A stretch of DNA of 64,000 nucleotides from GCA-2746605 sp963704835. GTDB taxonomy: Bacteria > Bacteroidota > Ignavibacteria > Ignavibacteriales > Melioribacteraceae. The notes below the pieces were generated by a model. The model was not told where the DNA came from. It did no database searches and saw nothing but the letters and a program-made list of their open reading frames with translations. The stretch is from positions 1 through 64,000 of the forward strand of contig CAVPHW010000011.1 in NCBI GenBank assembly GCA_963704835.1, written 5' to 3'. The position numbers and the translations under genes are program-made. Below, in pieces: positions 56,964-64,000 of this stretch. Position 1 is the first letter of the stretch, and the number at the start of each line of letters is the position of its first letter.

Positions 56964-57317
56964 ATGTATACATTATTAATAACATTATCAATTATTATTT
57001 CTATCCTTTTAGTTGTGGTTATACTATTACAAGCAAGTAAAGGTGATGGTCTTTCTGGAACAATTGGCGGTGGTGCTGGTGGATTTGGTACTGTATTCGG
57101 CTCAAGAAGAACTGCTGATTTTCTAAGTAAATCTACTTGGTGGTTTGGTGGAATTTTAATAGCTCTTGCAATTATTATCAATCTATTTTTCTTACCTGGT
57201 CAAACAAGTTCTGGTGAAAGAGAAAGTATTATACAAAGTTCTAGATCACAAACTGTTCCATCAACAACAACACTTCCTCCAGTAAATAATAACGCTGAAC
57301 AAAAACCTGCAGAATAG
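56964..57317 (+). CDS. secG: Preprotein translocase subunit SecG
   Basis: The 117-residue SecG has two membrane helices (LLITLSIIISILLVVVILLQ; WWFGGILIALAIIINLFF) separated by the conserved Gly-rich loop ASKGDGLSGTIGGGAGGFGT and FGSRRTADFL. It assists protein export through SecYEG. The tail (residues 85-117) is Ser/Thr/Pro-rich, as in Bacteroidota. It follows the tRNA by 23 bases. Confidence 0.95.
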   Translation: MYTLLITLSIIISILLVVVILLQASKGDGLSGTIGGGAGGFGTVFGSRRTADFLSKSTWWFGGILIALAIIINLFFLPGQTSSGERESIIQSSRSQTVPSTTTLPPVNNNAEQKPAE

Positions 57318-57331
57318 ATTTTAATTTTATG

Positions 57332-57359
57332 GATTAGGGAAATAGAAATATTTCCCTAA
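57332..57359. terminator. Bidirectional terminator between secG and dacB
   Basis: ATTAGGGAAATA (57332-57343) pairs perfectly with TATTTCCCTAAT (57348-57359) around a GAAA tetraloop. It separates the convergent stop codons. Confidence 0.85.
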
Positions 57360-57360
57360 T

Positions 57361-58758
57361 TTATTTTGAAAGCTCAATTAAAACTCTATCCTCGATATTT
57401 TTATGGAAGCGAGAACCTTTTTCTTTAAACTGTAAAATTATGCTTACAATATAATCAGTATTGTCTTTACTGGTTACATATCCGGATAAAGCTGTAACTC
57501 CGTTTAATGTGCCTGTTTTACCTCTAAAATTACCATTCAAATAAGCATTTCCATTTCTATCTTTTAATGTTCCATCAACTCCATAAATTGAAAGTGATTG
57601 GTAGAAATCATCATAAAATTTTTGATCATTGTAAATTTTGTGCAACAACCTACTAATGGAACCCGTTGTAATGGTATTGAAACGGGAAATACCAGATCCA
57701 TCGACTATAGCGGTTTGATCATCAATAATATACTCATTTTCAAAAGCAGAAAGAACTGCTTGTGTTGCATAAAACGAATTACCTTCTTCACCACTGAAAT
57801 ATGCTCCAATTGATTTGAATAAGCACTCAGCTAGGTAATTGTTGCTAGTTTTATTAATAATCGAAATTAGATTATTTAAATGAGCTCCACTTGCGGCAAT
57901 TTCTGAGAATGTCTCACCAATTTTTCCACTTAAACTTTTCCCAATAACCTTTATACCATTTTTATTTAATTTTTCTTTAAGAAATAAGGCAAAATATTTT
58001 GGAGGGTCATCAATATTTATTGCATAGCTGTAGTTAGAATTACGTTTTCTTAAACCGCCATTCACAGTTACAACCAGTCTATCATCCAAATATTTTGTGC
58101 TTATATTGGGTGAACTTCTAAAATTTGTAACTTTAGCGTTCATTTCTACATCAATAAATGTTGCTTCTGGTTGAACTGAATATTTAAGTTTATTTCCAAT
58201 TTTGTCTTTTGAGTTTAGAGTAATTATAAATTGATTTTTATTTATAACTAATGCAGAAACCGGTGGAAGTTTTACATTTGCACGCTCATCAACAATCCAG
58301 TCGTCTCTCAAATATAAATTATCAAAATATTTGTCATCGGCAATTATATTTCCATTTATGGTTTTTATGCCCATCTCTTTTAACTGTAAAACAAGGGTAT
58401 CCATGTTGTTGGTGGTAAAGATGGAGTTCCCAAAACCTTTTATAAAAAGATTTCCGTCAATAATACTATCTCTATAATTTGTATCATCTGTCAACAATTT
58501 TGTTTGAAAAACATGTTCAGATCCCATTAAATACAGAGCTGTAGCAGTGGTAAACAATTTAGTATTTGAAGCTGGAATCATTGGAACAGAAGAATTATGT
58601 TCAAAGACAATATTCCCAGTGCTTGATTCAACAATGCTTATAGCACATTTTGTTGAATTTGGTAAGCCAGAAATTATTTTTTGAATTCGAGATTCTAGTT
58701 GGGCATTAAGATTTAATAAAAATAAAGTGAAAGTGAATATTAAAATAGATTTAATCAT
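57361..58758 (-). CDS. dacB: D-Ala-D-Ala carboxypeptidase/endopeptidase (PBP4, DacB)
   Basis: The 465-residue low-molecular-weight penicillin-binding protein has a signal peptide (SILIFTFTLFLLNLNAQ), the catalytic SxxK in ASNTKLFTTA (Ser64), SxN in NKTSNNYLAE and KTG in GKTGTLNGVTA. It cleaves peptide cross-links in peptidoglycan in the periplasm. The long insertion between SxxK and SxN is typical of S13 peptidases. Single gene, convergent with secG. Confidence 0.94.
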   Translation of the reverse strand: MIKSILIFTFTLFLLNLNAQLESRIQKIISGLPNSTKCAISIVESSTGNIVFEHNSSVPMIPASNTKLFTTATALYLMGSEHVFQTKLLTDDTNYRDSIIDGNLFIKGFGNSIFTTNNMDTLVLQLKEMGIKTINGNIIADDKYFDNLYLRDDWIVDERANVKLPPVSALVINKNQFIITLNSKDKIGNKLKYSVQPEATFIDVEMNAKVTNFRSSPNISTKYLDDRLVVTVNGGLRKRNSNYSYAINIDDPPKYFALFLKEKLNKNGIKVIGKSLSGKIGETFSEIAASGAHLNNLISIINKTSNNYLAECLFKSIGAYFSGEEGNSFYATQAVLSAFENEYIIDDQTAIVDGSGISRFNTITTGSISRLLHKIYNDQKFYDDFYQSLSIYGVDGTLKDRNGNAYLNGNFRGKTGTLNGVTALSGYVTSKDNTDYIVSIILQFKEKGSRFHKNIEDRVLIELSK

Positions 58759-58906
58759 AATGTTGTGGTTAAATATCTTGTGAATATTTGATTTAATTTT
58801 GATTTAAGAGAAGCAATAATAACAACATTATTTTATCTTTACATAAAAAATATTATTATATATTGAAACTTAATTCTCACAATTTTGACAACAAGGATTT
58901 TGATAA

Positions 58907-59734
58907 ATGGAAAAAAATGATTTACCAGAAAAAGCATATAGGAATACTGATTTTTTAACCTCGCAAGATGCCCGAAGTATAAGAATTTTATCAGAATTTT
59001 TGGAACCTAAAGCAAGATTTAAAAAATTTAATATTATTGATACGATTGTTTTTTTCGGATCAGCAAGATTAAAATCTAAAAAAGACGCGTCTAGCGAATT
59101 GCGTTCTTTTTTGAAAAATACTCCAAAGACTAAAAGCGGTTATAGTAAACAATTACGCAAGTTAGAAACGCTTGTTAAAATGTCCAAATACTACGAAGAT
59201 TCCGTTGAACTTGCCGAAAGATTAACTAAGTGGTCAATGAGTTTACCAACTAGTCAAAAAAGATTTATTATTTGCAGCGGTGGCGGACCTGGCATAATGG
59301 AAGCAGCAAATAAAGGGGCTAAACAGGCCGGCGGTGTTTCGATTGGCCTTAATATTAGTATTCCATATGAACAATTTGTGAACAAATATGTAAAAAAAGA
59401 TTTGGCATTTGAATTTCATTACTTTTTTATGAGAAAGTTTTGGTTCGCTTACTTAGCTAAAGCACTAATTATTTTTCCGGGTGGATTTGGAACTTTGGAT
59501 GAATTTATGGAAATTTTAACCTTAGTACAAACCGGTAAAATTAAAAAGGATATGAAAATAATTGTTTATGACGAATTCTACTGGAAAAATATAATAAATT
59601 TTCAAGCGTTTATTGAGAATGGAATGATAGATGAAAAGGACTTAAATTTGTTCCAATTTTGTAATACTGTAGATGAAGCTTTTAATACGATAGTTACATA
59701 CTTTGAAAAGCATTATTTAGATAAGATTAAATAA
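58907..59734 (+). CDS. LOG family protein (nucleoside 5'-monophosphate phosphoribohydrolase-like)
   Basis: The 275-residue protein has the LOG/lysine-decarboxylase-like core: IFFGSARLKSK-type start (IVFFGSARL), CSGGGPGIMEAANKGA and PGGFGTLDEFMEILTLVQTG, the active-site PGGxGTxxE. Family members hydrolyse nucleotide monophosphates such as cytokinin riboside 5'-phosphate or AMP to the base. An extra N-terminal stretch of about 45 residues and a coiled insertion distinguish the longer bacterial form. Monocistronic. Confidence 0.92.
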   Translation: MEKNDLPEKAYRNTDFLTSQDARSIRILSEFLEPKARFKKFNIIDTIVFFGSARLKSKKDASSELRSFLKNTPKTKSGYSKQLRKLETLVKMSKYYEDSVELAERLTKWSMSLPTSQKRFIICSGGGPGIMEAANKGAKQAGGVSIGLNISIPYEQFVNKYVKKDLAFEFHYFFMRKFWFAYLAKALIIFPGGFGTLDEFMEILTLVQTGKIKKDMKIIVYDEFYWKNIINFQAFIENGMIDEKDLNLFQFCNTVDEAFNTIVTYFEKHYLDKIK

Positions 59735-59738
59735 AAAA

Positions 59739-59758
59739 AGTCCAGCTGTTGCTGGACT
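59739..59758 (-). terminator. Terminator after rpsU
   Basis: AGTCCAGC (59739-59746) pairs with GCTGGACT (59751-59758) around TGTT. On the minus strand it is followed by TTTTTTT, so it is a proper rho-independent terminator for rpsU and it may also stop the convergent LOG gene. Confidence 0.85.
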
Positions 59759-59763
59759 ATAAT

Positions 59764-59961
59764 CTAATTTTGAGTTTTTAAATTCTCTTTGTAAGCTCGT
59801 CTCTTAGCTTTAATTCTTTCCATTCTGTTTTCAATTGAAGGCTTTGTAAAATATGCTCTTTTCTTATATTCCTTAAGAATACCAGATCTTTCATATTTTT
59901 TTTTAAATCTTTTTAGAGCTCTATCAATATTTTCATTTTCTGAGATATTAATTCCAACCAA
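59764..59961 (-). CDS. rpsU: 30S ribosomal protein S21
   Basis: The 65-residue protein reads VGINISENENIDRALKRFKK onward with RSGILKEYKKRAYFTKPS and a basic tail, the usual S21 pattern, binding near the anti-Shine-Dalgarno end of 16S rRNA. Length and basic tail are normal. Monocistronic with its own terminator. Confidence 0.96.
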   Translation of the reverse strand: MVGINISENENIDRALKRFKKKYERSGILKEYKKRAYFTKPSIENRMERIKAKRRAYKENLKTQN

Positions 59962-60049
59962 TTTTACTCACCTGCCTTATTTGGTCTGTTTTTGTTAAAA
60001 AAATAATAAGTTTAAATTTAGTAATACATTACCATATTATCAAATAAAT

Positions 60050-61507
60050 TTATTTGAAAACCAACCCGTTACTTTGATTCTTGGTTTCCGTTTCCACGTG
60101 ATGGATAAAACCATTTACAACATTATATTTTAACTTGTTGTTTTTCCAAATTGTGAAATTAGCATTTTTTTGATATCCGGGAGCTAAATCAATAATTCTA
60201 TCATCGCAAATAATATTTAGTTGGATTGGCGAATATTTACTGTTTATGGTCGAATTATTAACTTTTATAAATCCATATCCATCTGAAATTAAACTTACAA
60301 TATCAAGGTTATCAATTGTAGAATCGCTATGTTCTAAAATCTTAGATTCTCTTATTTCGAATCCGGTTAAATTTAGTTCTTCATGCCCATAAAATATTGA
60401 AAGATCTCCCCAATCTTCTACTTTTCCTTCAAAATATGGTTCGTCTATATTATTTGAATACAATTCCTCTTTATTGATTCCCACATCAATAATATATTCT
60501 TTATTATCTTTAATAATTTTTAGATTTCTCAATAGTAGATCAAACAGCAACTTATCATTAAAAGGTATTTTTTCATATTCTGCGATTGTGGAATTTTCAT
60601 AATTCTTTGTAGCTATAGAATATAAACCACAAAGAATAGTGAGATAGTTTAATTTTCTTATGAATTGTTTCTCAGTATCATTTTTCCATCCGCCAGATTC
60701 AACTAAAACTGAGCTCGTTCCCCATTTAATAAAATTATCCCCAAAAGCTCTTGGTTCAAAATCATCATTGTACTTTGCAATATGCCCTGGAATATAATTA
60801 CTTAAAATGCTATGCAAATCCACAATAAGCTTCATTGTGTTTCCTCTAACTTCATTAATATCTTTGGCGTAATTAAAAGCAGGTGCTAAAAATGAAATTG
60901 TTGCAGATCGGAAACTATTTCCTGCTGAATAACGAGTGCTTTGATCATGCAGATTAAACGCAAATTTTGGATTAATGGTATCTTTTAACCTTTTCAGTAT
61001 TTGCGATTCCGGGAATTGAAGTCGTAAAGCATCTCTATTTAAATCGATATCTAATGCGTTTCTACGTTTAAAATCTTCAGCACCATCTGGATTTAACATA
61101 GGTACGAAGCAAATTGTTAGTTTGGTAAATAGTTCTTTTCTAATGGGGTTCAATTCGTCACTTGCTGATATAAAATTAAAAATATCAATTAAAGCCATTG
61201 TGGCAGTTGACTCGTCTCCATGCATTTGTGACCAAAGCAATACTTTTATAGGTCCTTTCCCAATAGAAACTGAATATATCTCTCTTCCTTCTAGCGATTT
61301 TCCTTCAACTTTTATTTTTAGGTTTTTATTATCGCTCAATTTTTCTATTTTATTTTTCAATTCTTGATGTCTGAACCTTTTGTTTTCAAAATCCAATGCC
61401 TTGTATTTTGAATAATTATCAAAAATTAGTTGAGATACATCTTTTTGAGCCACATTAAATCCATTTAGAATTATTAATAAAAATATTAAAGTAAATATCG
61501 ATTTCAT
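60050..61507 (-). CDS. M14 family zinc carboxypeptidase, secreted
   Basis: The 485-residue protein has a signal peptide (LIFLLIILNGFNVAQ) and an M14 peptidase domain: zinc ligands in WSQMHGDESTATMAL (His and Glu) and in NLHDQSTRYS (His), PMLNPDGAEDFKRRNALDID (substrate Arg/Asn) and a Glu in VLVESGGW. The last 150 residues form an additional beta-rich domain of unknown role (DWGDLSIFYGHEELNLTG). It would remove C-terminal residues from peptides or act on cell-wall peptides. Confidence 0.92.
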   Translation of the reverse strand: MKSIFTLIFLLIILNGFNVAQKDVSQLIFDNYSKYKALDFENKRFRHQELKNKIEKLSDNKNLKIKVEGKSLEGREIYSVSIGKGPIKVLLWSQMHGDESTATMALIDIFNFISASDELNPIRKELFTKLTICFVPMLNPDGAEDFKRRNALDIDLNRDALRLQFPESQILKRLKDTINPKFAFNLHDQSTRYSAGNSFRSATISFLAPAFNYAKDINEVRGNTMKLIVDLHSILSNYIPGHIAKYNDDFEPRAFGDNFIKWGTSSVLVESGGWKNDTEKQFIRKLNYLTILCGLYSIATKNYENSTIAEYEKIPFNDKLLFDLLLRNLKIIKDNKEYIIDVGINKEELYSNNIDEPYFEGKVEDWGDLSIFYGHEELNLTGFEIRESKILEHSDSTIDNLDIVSLISDGYGFIKVNNSTINSKYSPIQLNIICDDRIIDLAPGYQKNANFTIWKNNKLKYNVVNGFIHHVETETKNQSNGLVFK

Positions 61508-61742
61508 ATAGTATTTTCCTAAAATGATAAATTTAGTAAATAATGACTTGTTTGATTTGACTCATTCATTATATTAACCATTATAATTGTACTATTTTAC
61601 AATTATACACTGTGCAAATGGATTTTTAAAATATATATTTAACAAAATATTGAAAAATTGAATAAAACCTTAAGAAAATTTTCCGAATATTAAATTATGT
61701 TAAGTATGATTAAACTTATTGATAAATATATTAGTTAATTAA

Positions 61743-62519
61743 ATGGGCAAAACGATAGCAATTATAACTCCTAAAGGAGGGGAAGGTAAAACAACTACTG
61801 CTGTTAATTTAGCAGTTGCCTTTGCCCAAAATTCTAAGAGAACTTTAATAATTGATTTAGATCCTTCTGGGCAATGTGCACCAACTTTAGGTTTTAAACA
61901 AAAATCAATTAAAGGGGACCTTTTAGATGTTCTTTGTTTTAATAAATCGTTTAAAAGTGTAATTCATAAAACATGGGATAAAAATTTAGATTTTATTCCA
62001 ATGAGACAATTAGATTATCCCTCGGAAGTTAAACTAGCAAGAATTGTTTCAGACGAGTTAGCCATAAAAAACCTTCTTGGTGAAGAAATATATTCATACA
62101 ATTATATAATTTTCGATTGTCCACCTTCGTTAATTGGGACTTCTACAAATATCCTAATGGTTGTTGATTCCGTAATTATTCCGGTTAGAGCTTCTAGATA
62201 TTCTTTAAACGAAGTTGTAAGGATATTAAAACACATTCAGGTGGTTAAAGAGAAGTATAATTCAAAATTAAGTATTGAGGGGATTCTTCTTACAATGTAT
62301 GAAGTAAACACGAGAGCATCTTTTTATACAAAAAAGATTTTATTCAAAGAGTTTCCGAACTATTTATTTAATATTGTTATTCCAAAGAATGTTGAAGTTC
62401 AAGAATCTACTTTCCACAATAAGCCCATCTTGATTTATAATCCCGAAGCAAAATCATCACTAGCCTATAAAAACTTAGCAGAAGAACTATTAAGCAGGAA
62501 TACTTTCTCTTTTATTTAG
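61743..62519 (+). CDS. Orphan ParA-like ATPase (copy 2)
   Basis: The 258-residue protein is closely related to the ParA-like protein at 47372: KGGEGKTTTAVNLAVAFA (Walker A with Glu where Val is usual), LIIDLDPSGQC, IIFDCPPSLIGTS, GILLTMYEVNTRAS and VQESTFHNKPILI. It lacks the acidic tail of the first copy. No parB follows; instead, a STAS gene faces it, with the two stop codons abutting without any gap. Complex positioning, not DNA segregation, is the likelier role, but this is inference. Confidence 0.88.
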   Translation: MGKTIAIITPKGGEGKTTTAVNLAVAFAQNSKRTLIIDLDPSGQCAPTLGFKQKSIKGDLLDVLCFNKSFKSVIHKTWDKNLDFIPMRQLDYPSEVKLARIVSDELAIKNLLGEEIYSYNYIIFDCPPSLIGTSTNILMVVDSVIIPVRASRYSLNEVVRILKHIQVVKEKYNSKLSIEGILLTMYEVNTRASFYTKKILFKEFPNYLFNIVIPKNVEVQESTFHNKPILIYNPEAKSSLAYKNLAEELLSRNTFSFI

Positions 62520-62909
62520 TTAAGCTGCAATTGCTTTATCTAAACTTTGATAAATATTAAAGATTTTATCCAATTTAGTAATTCTAAAAATAGTCATCTG
62601 TCTTTCATCAGCAACAACTAGATCTACTTTAATATTATTATTTTTAGTGAAGCTTAGAATACTGCTTAAAAAGGTTGAGTCAATAAAATTGCAGTCACTT
62701 AAGTCTATAATTATAGAGGGTGTATTATTATCTTCAAGCCCAAACAAATGATTTTTGAAAAACTCAGCTTCGTTAGCAGTTGCTCTTATTAAGTTTACTT
62801 TAACAATGGTTCTATTTTGTTTTACAAAATTTGTAAACATTTTTGCTGAATCATTTGTGATTATTGGTCCGTTCAAAAATTCTTTTCTTTCGTATATGTT
62901 GGTATTCAT
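62520..62909 (-). CDS. STAS domain protein (copy 2)
   Basis: The 129-residue STAS protein has the core SIIIDLSDCNFIDSTFLSSI with Ser at the usual phosphorylation position, and VNLIRATANEAEFFKN, which is like the VNLDRATIYEAKDF of the STAS protein at 52082. The two are paralogues. Its stop codon abuts that of the second ParA-like gene. An anti-sigma-factor antagonist or scaffold role is a family expectation only. Confidence 0.85.
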   Translation of the reverse strand: MNTNIYERKEFLNGPIITNDSAKMFTNFVKQNRTIVKVNLIRATANEAEFFKNHLFGLEDNNTPSIIIDLSDCNFIDSTFLSSILSFTKNNNIKVDLVVADERQMTIFRITKLDKIFNIYQSLDKAIAA

Positions 62910-63060
62910 TTTAAGCTCTCCTTTTACTTTCCTAAAGTCTATCTACTAATCTATTGAAGTCAAAGTAGAACACTGTGATCCTCATCAAACTAGCGCAATA
63001 AAAGTGTCTTAAAATTGATCGTAAAGAAAATAAGGGAGGAATTAGTGCGAAAAGCAGCAG

Positions 63061-63705
63061 TTAATACATAAGACCGATATTAATTGTAAGAGAAACTTGC
63101 TGTAAATTTGTCTTAAAATCATCAAAATATTGTTCAATTCCTTCATCAAAAAGATGATAGTAGTAGTAACGGATATTAATACCGGCTAAATTACTTGTGC
63201 TTGTTCCAAAATTTGCACCAAGACCAATGTAACCACCAACACCAAATTTAGCTTTGGCATAAGCTAATGATTTGAAGAATTCTTCTTGAGCAGGAGATGT
63301 TACAAACATAGTTGGTCCTATTGCAGCAGAAATATATGGCCTTAAATTGTCAGTCAACGACTCAGAAAAGAGTCGATATTGCACGCCAGCATTTAGAGGA
63401 AATAAATAAACTCTATTCTTTTTCCCTTGGATAGGATATGGATTGCCAAAATAGTCATATCGTTCAATTTCTCTTTCATGCTTCGATTCAGAGATTGAAA
63501 AATCAGTAAAAACGGTAAAATCTTTTATATAATTATATCTGTAAAAACCACCTAACCCAAAACCACCTTCACCAATCATCAAATCCAAGCCAAGAGCATT
63601 ATTTGGAAACACTAAATTTGGCTTCTCTTCGGCATATTTTCCTATTTTTTGTGCTGATAGAGTAAAAAAGGGAATTATTAGTATTAGATATATTAATTTT
63701 TTCAT
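63061..63705 (-). CDS. Outer-membrane beta-barrel protein
   Basis: The 214-residue protein has a signal peptide (LIYLILIIPFFTLSAQ) and alternating strands with Gly/aromatic residues (EGGFGLGGFYRYNYIKDFTV, GVQYRLFSE, GVGGYIGLGANFG), ending in a C-terminal strand NIGLMY. This fits the OmpA-like or OmpW-like eight-stranded barrel families of Bacteroidota. No ligand or motif is apparent. Likely monocistronic. Confidence 0.8.
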   Translation of the reverse strand: MKKLIYLILIIPFFTLSAQKIGKYAEEKPNLVFPNNALGLDLMIGEGGFGLGGFYRYNYIKDFTVFTDFSISESKHEREIERYDYFGNPYPIQGKKNRVYLFPLNAGVQYRLFSESLTDNLRPYISAAIGPTMFVTSPAQEEFFKSLAYAKAKFGVGGYIGLGANFGTSTSNLAGINIRYYYYHLFDEGIEQYFDDFKTNLQQVSLTINIGLMY

Positions 63706-63806
63706 TAAAAACTCTAAATTGTATTATGTATAAAATAAATATTATTTATTAAAAATCAATGTCATAAATTTGTGACAAAACAACAAACAATTATTTTGGA
63801 TAAAAA

Positions 63807-64000
63807 ATGGCACTTAACTTAGAACTAAAGATAAAGATAGAATCACAAGACAATTTAATTAAAACCATTGAAAAAAATGGGGGTAAATTTACGCACCTTC
63901 TTATTCAGAAAGACATATATTTTAAATATTCAAATGGACTTCTAAAATTAAGAGAACAAAATGGTGAATTTCAACTGATAAAATATAATAGGAATGAAAA
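63807..64000 (+). CDS. CYTH domain protein, N-terminal part
   Basis: The window ends inside this gene. The 64 visible codons read MALNLELKIKIESQDNLIK then a strand-rich stretch (QKDIYFKYSNGLLKLREQNG). ELKIKIE is the CYTH ExExK-type metal-binding signature, and KLRE the basic strand that binds the triphosphate. The family includes class IV adenylate cyclases and triphosphatases; the activity cannot be decided from the visible part. Confidence 0.8.
   Translation, partial: MALNLELKIKIESQDNLIKTIEKNGGKFTHLLIQKDIYFKYSNGLLKLREQNGEFQLIKYNRNE

Noticed and set aside
1..64000. CRISPR arrays, prophage or complete insertion sequence
   Set aside because: No regularly spaced direct repeats, integrase, transposase or phage structural genes were found in the window.

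Overview
This 64 kb, AT-rich window (roughly one third G+C by eye) most likely comes from a Bacteroidota/Ignavibacteria-type bacterium. The evidence is a C-terminal FlgD-like (type IX secretion, type A) sorting domain with the EQNYPNPFNPTT signature at the end of a subtilase, a second such domain inside another secreted protein, a succinate dehydrogenase with one fused cytochrome b subunit, many lipoproteins and outer-membrane barrels, and weak or absent Shine-Dalgarno sites. No CRISPR array, prophage, rRNA operon or complete insertion sequence is visible. One tRNA (anticodon CAT, elongator Met type) is present.

Layout. 0.3-1.8 kb: lipoprotein pair. 1.8-8.0 kb: sodium theme, with an NSS symporter and its tiny MetS-like partner (35 aa), biotin ligase, then oadG-oadA-oadB for a biotin-dependent Na+-pumping decarboxylase. 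8.2-11.2 kb: a cysteine-rich protein of unknown function and the MeaB GTPase. 11.3-16.3 kb: a metal-homeostasis island (CGGC protein, 10-TM heavy-metal exporter, CBM48 protein, broken NifX-like gene, DUF2695, Fur, radical SAM enzyme, His-tailed NifX-like protein) with two identical Fur boxes. 16.5-21.7 kb: S9 and M1 peptidases and a 16-residue-repeat surface protein. 21.8-27.4 kb: AAA/DUF4143 ATPase and methylmalonyl-CoA mutase mutA-mutB. 28-32.4 kb: lytic transglycosylase and the split saccharopine pathway of lysine breakdown. 32.4-40.6 kb: a REP-like element, secreted proteins, and a BtuB-like receptor behind a cobalamin riboswitch. 40.6-54.7 kb: signalling (MCP, CheW, response regulator, histidine kinase, STAS, orphan ParA, several unknowns, and an unassigned structured leader RNA), interrupted by sdhCAB. 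54.7-64 kb: obg, FecCD permease, tRNA, secG, dacB, LOG protein, rpsU, M14 peptidase, a second ParA/STAS pair, a barrel protein and the start of a CYTH protein.

How it fits together. Propionate/methylmalonyl-CoA metabolism (OAD pump, MutAB, MeaB) and cobalamin uptake (riboswitch, BtuB-like receptor, possibly the FecCD permease) are linked through B12. BirA would biotinylate OadA. The Fur boxes tie the metal island to iron or another divalent metal.

A striking property of the window is that eight genes between 5.1 and 40.1 kb (oadA, a nifX-like gene, an S9 peptidase, mutB, mutA, the saccharopine dehydrogenase, a subtilase, the BtuB-like receptor) carry 15 inferred single-base indels and two nonsense codons. 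I found none in the 23 kb from 40.3 to 63.7 kb. In every case, undoing the inferred lesions restores a length divisible by three and a full-length family member. This is either real decay or, more likely, locally poor consensus sequence.
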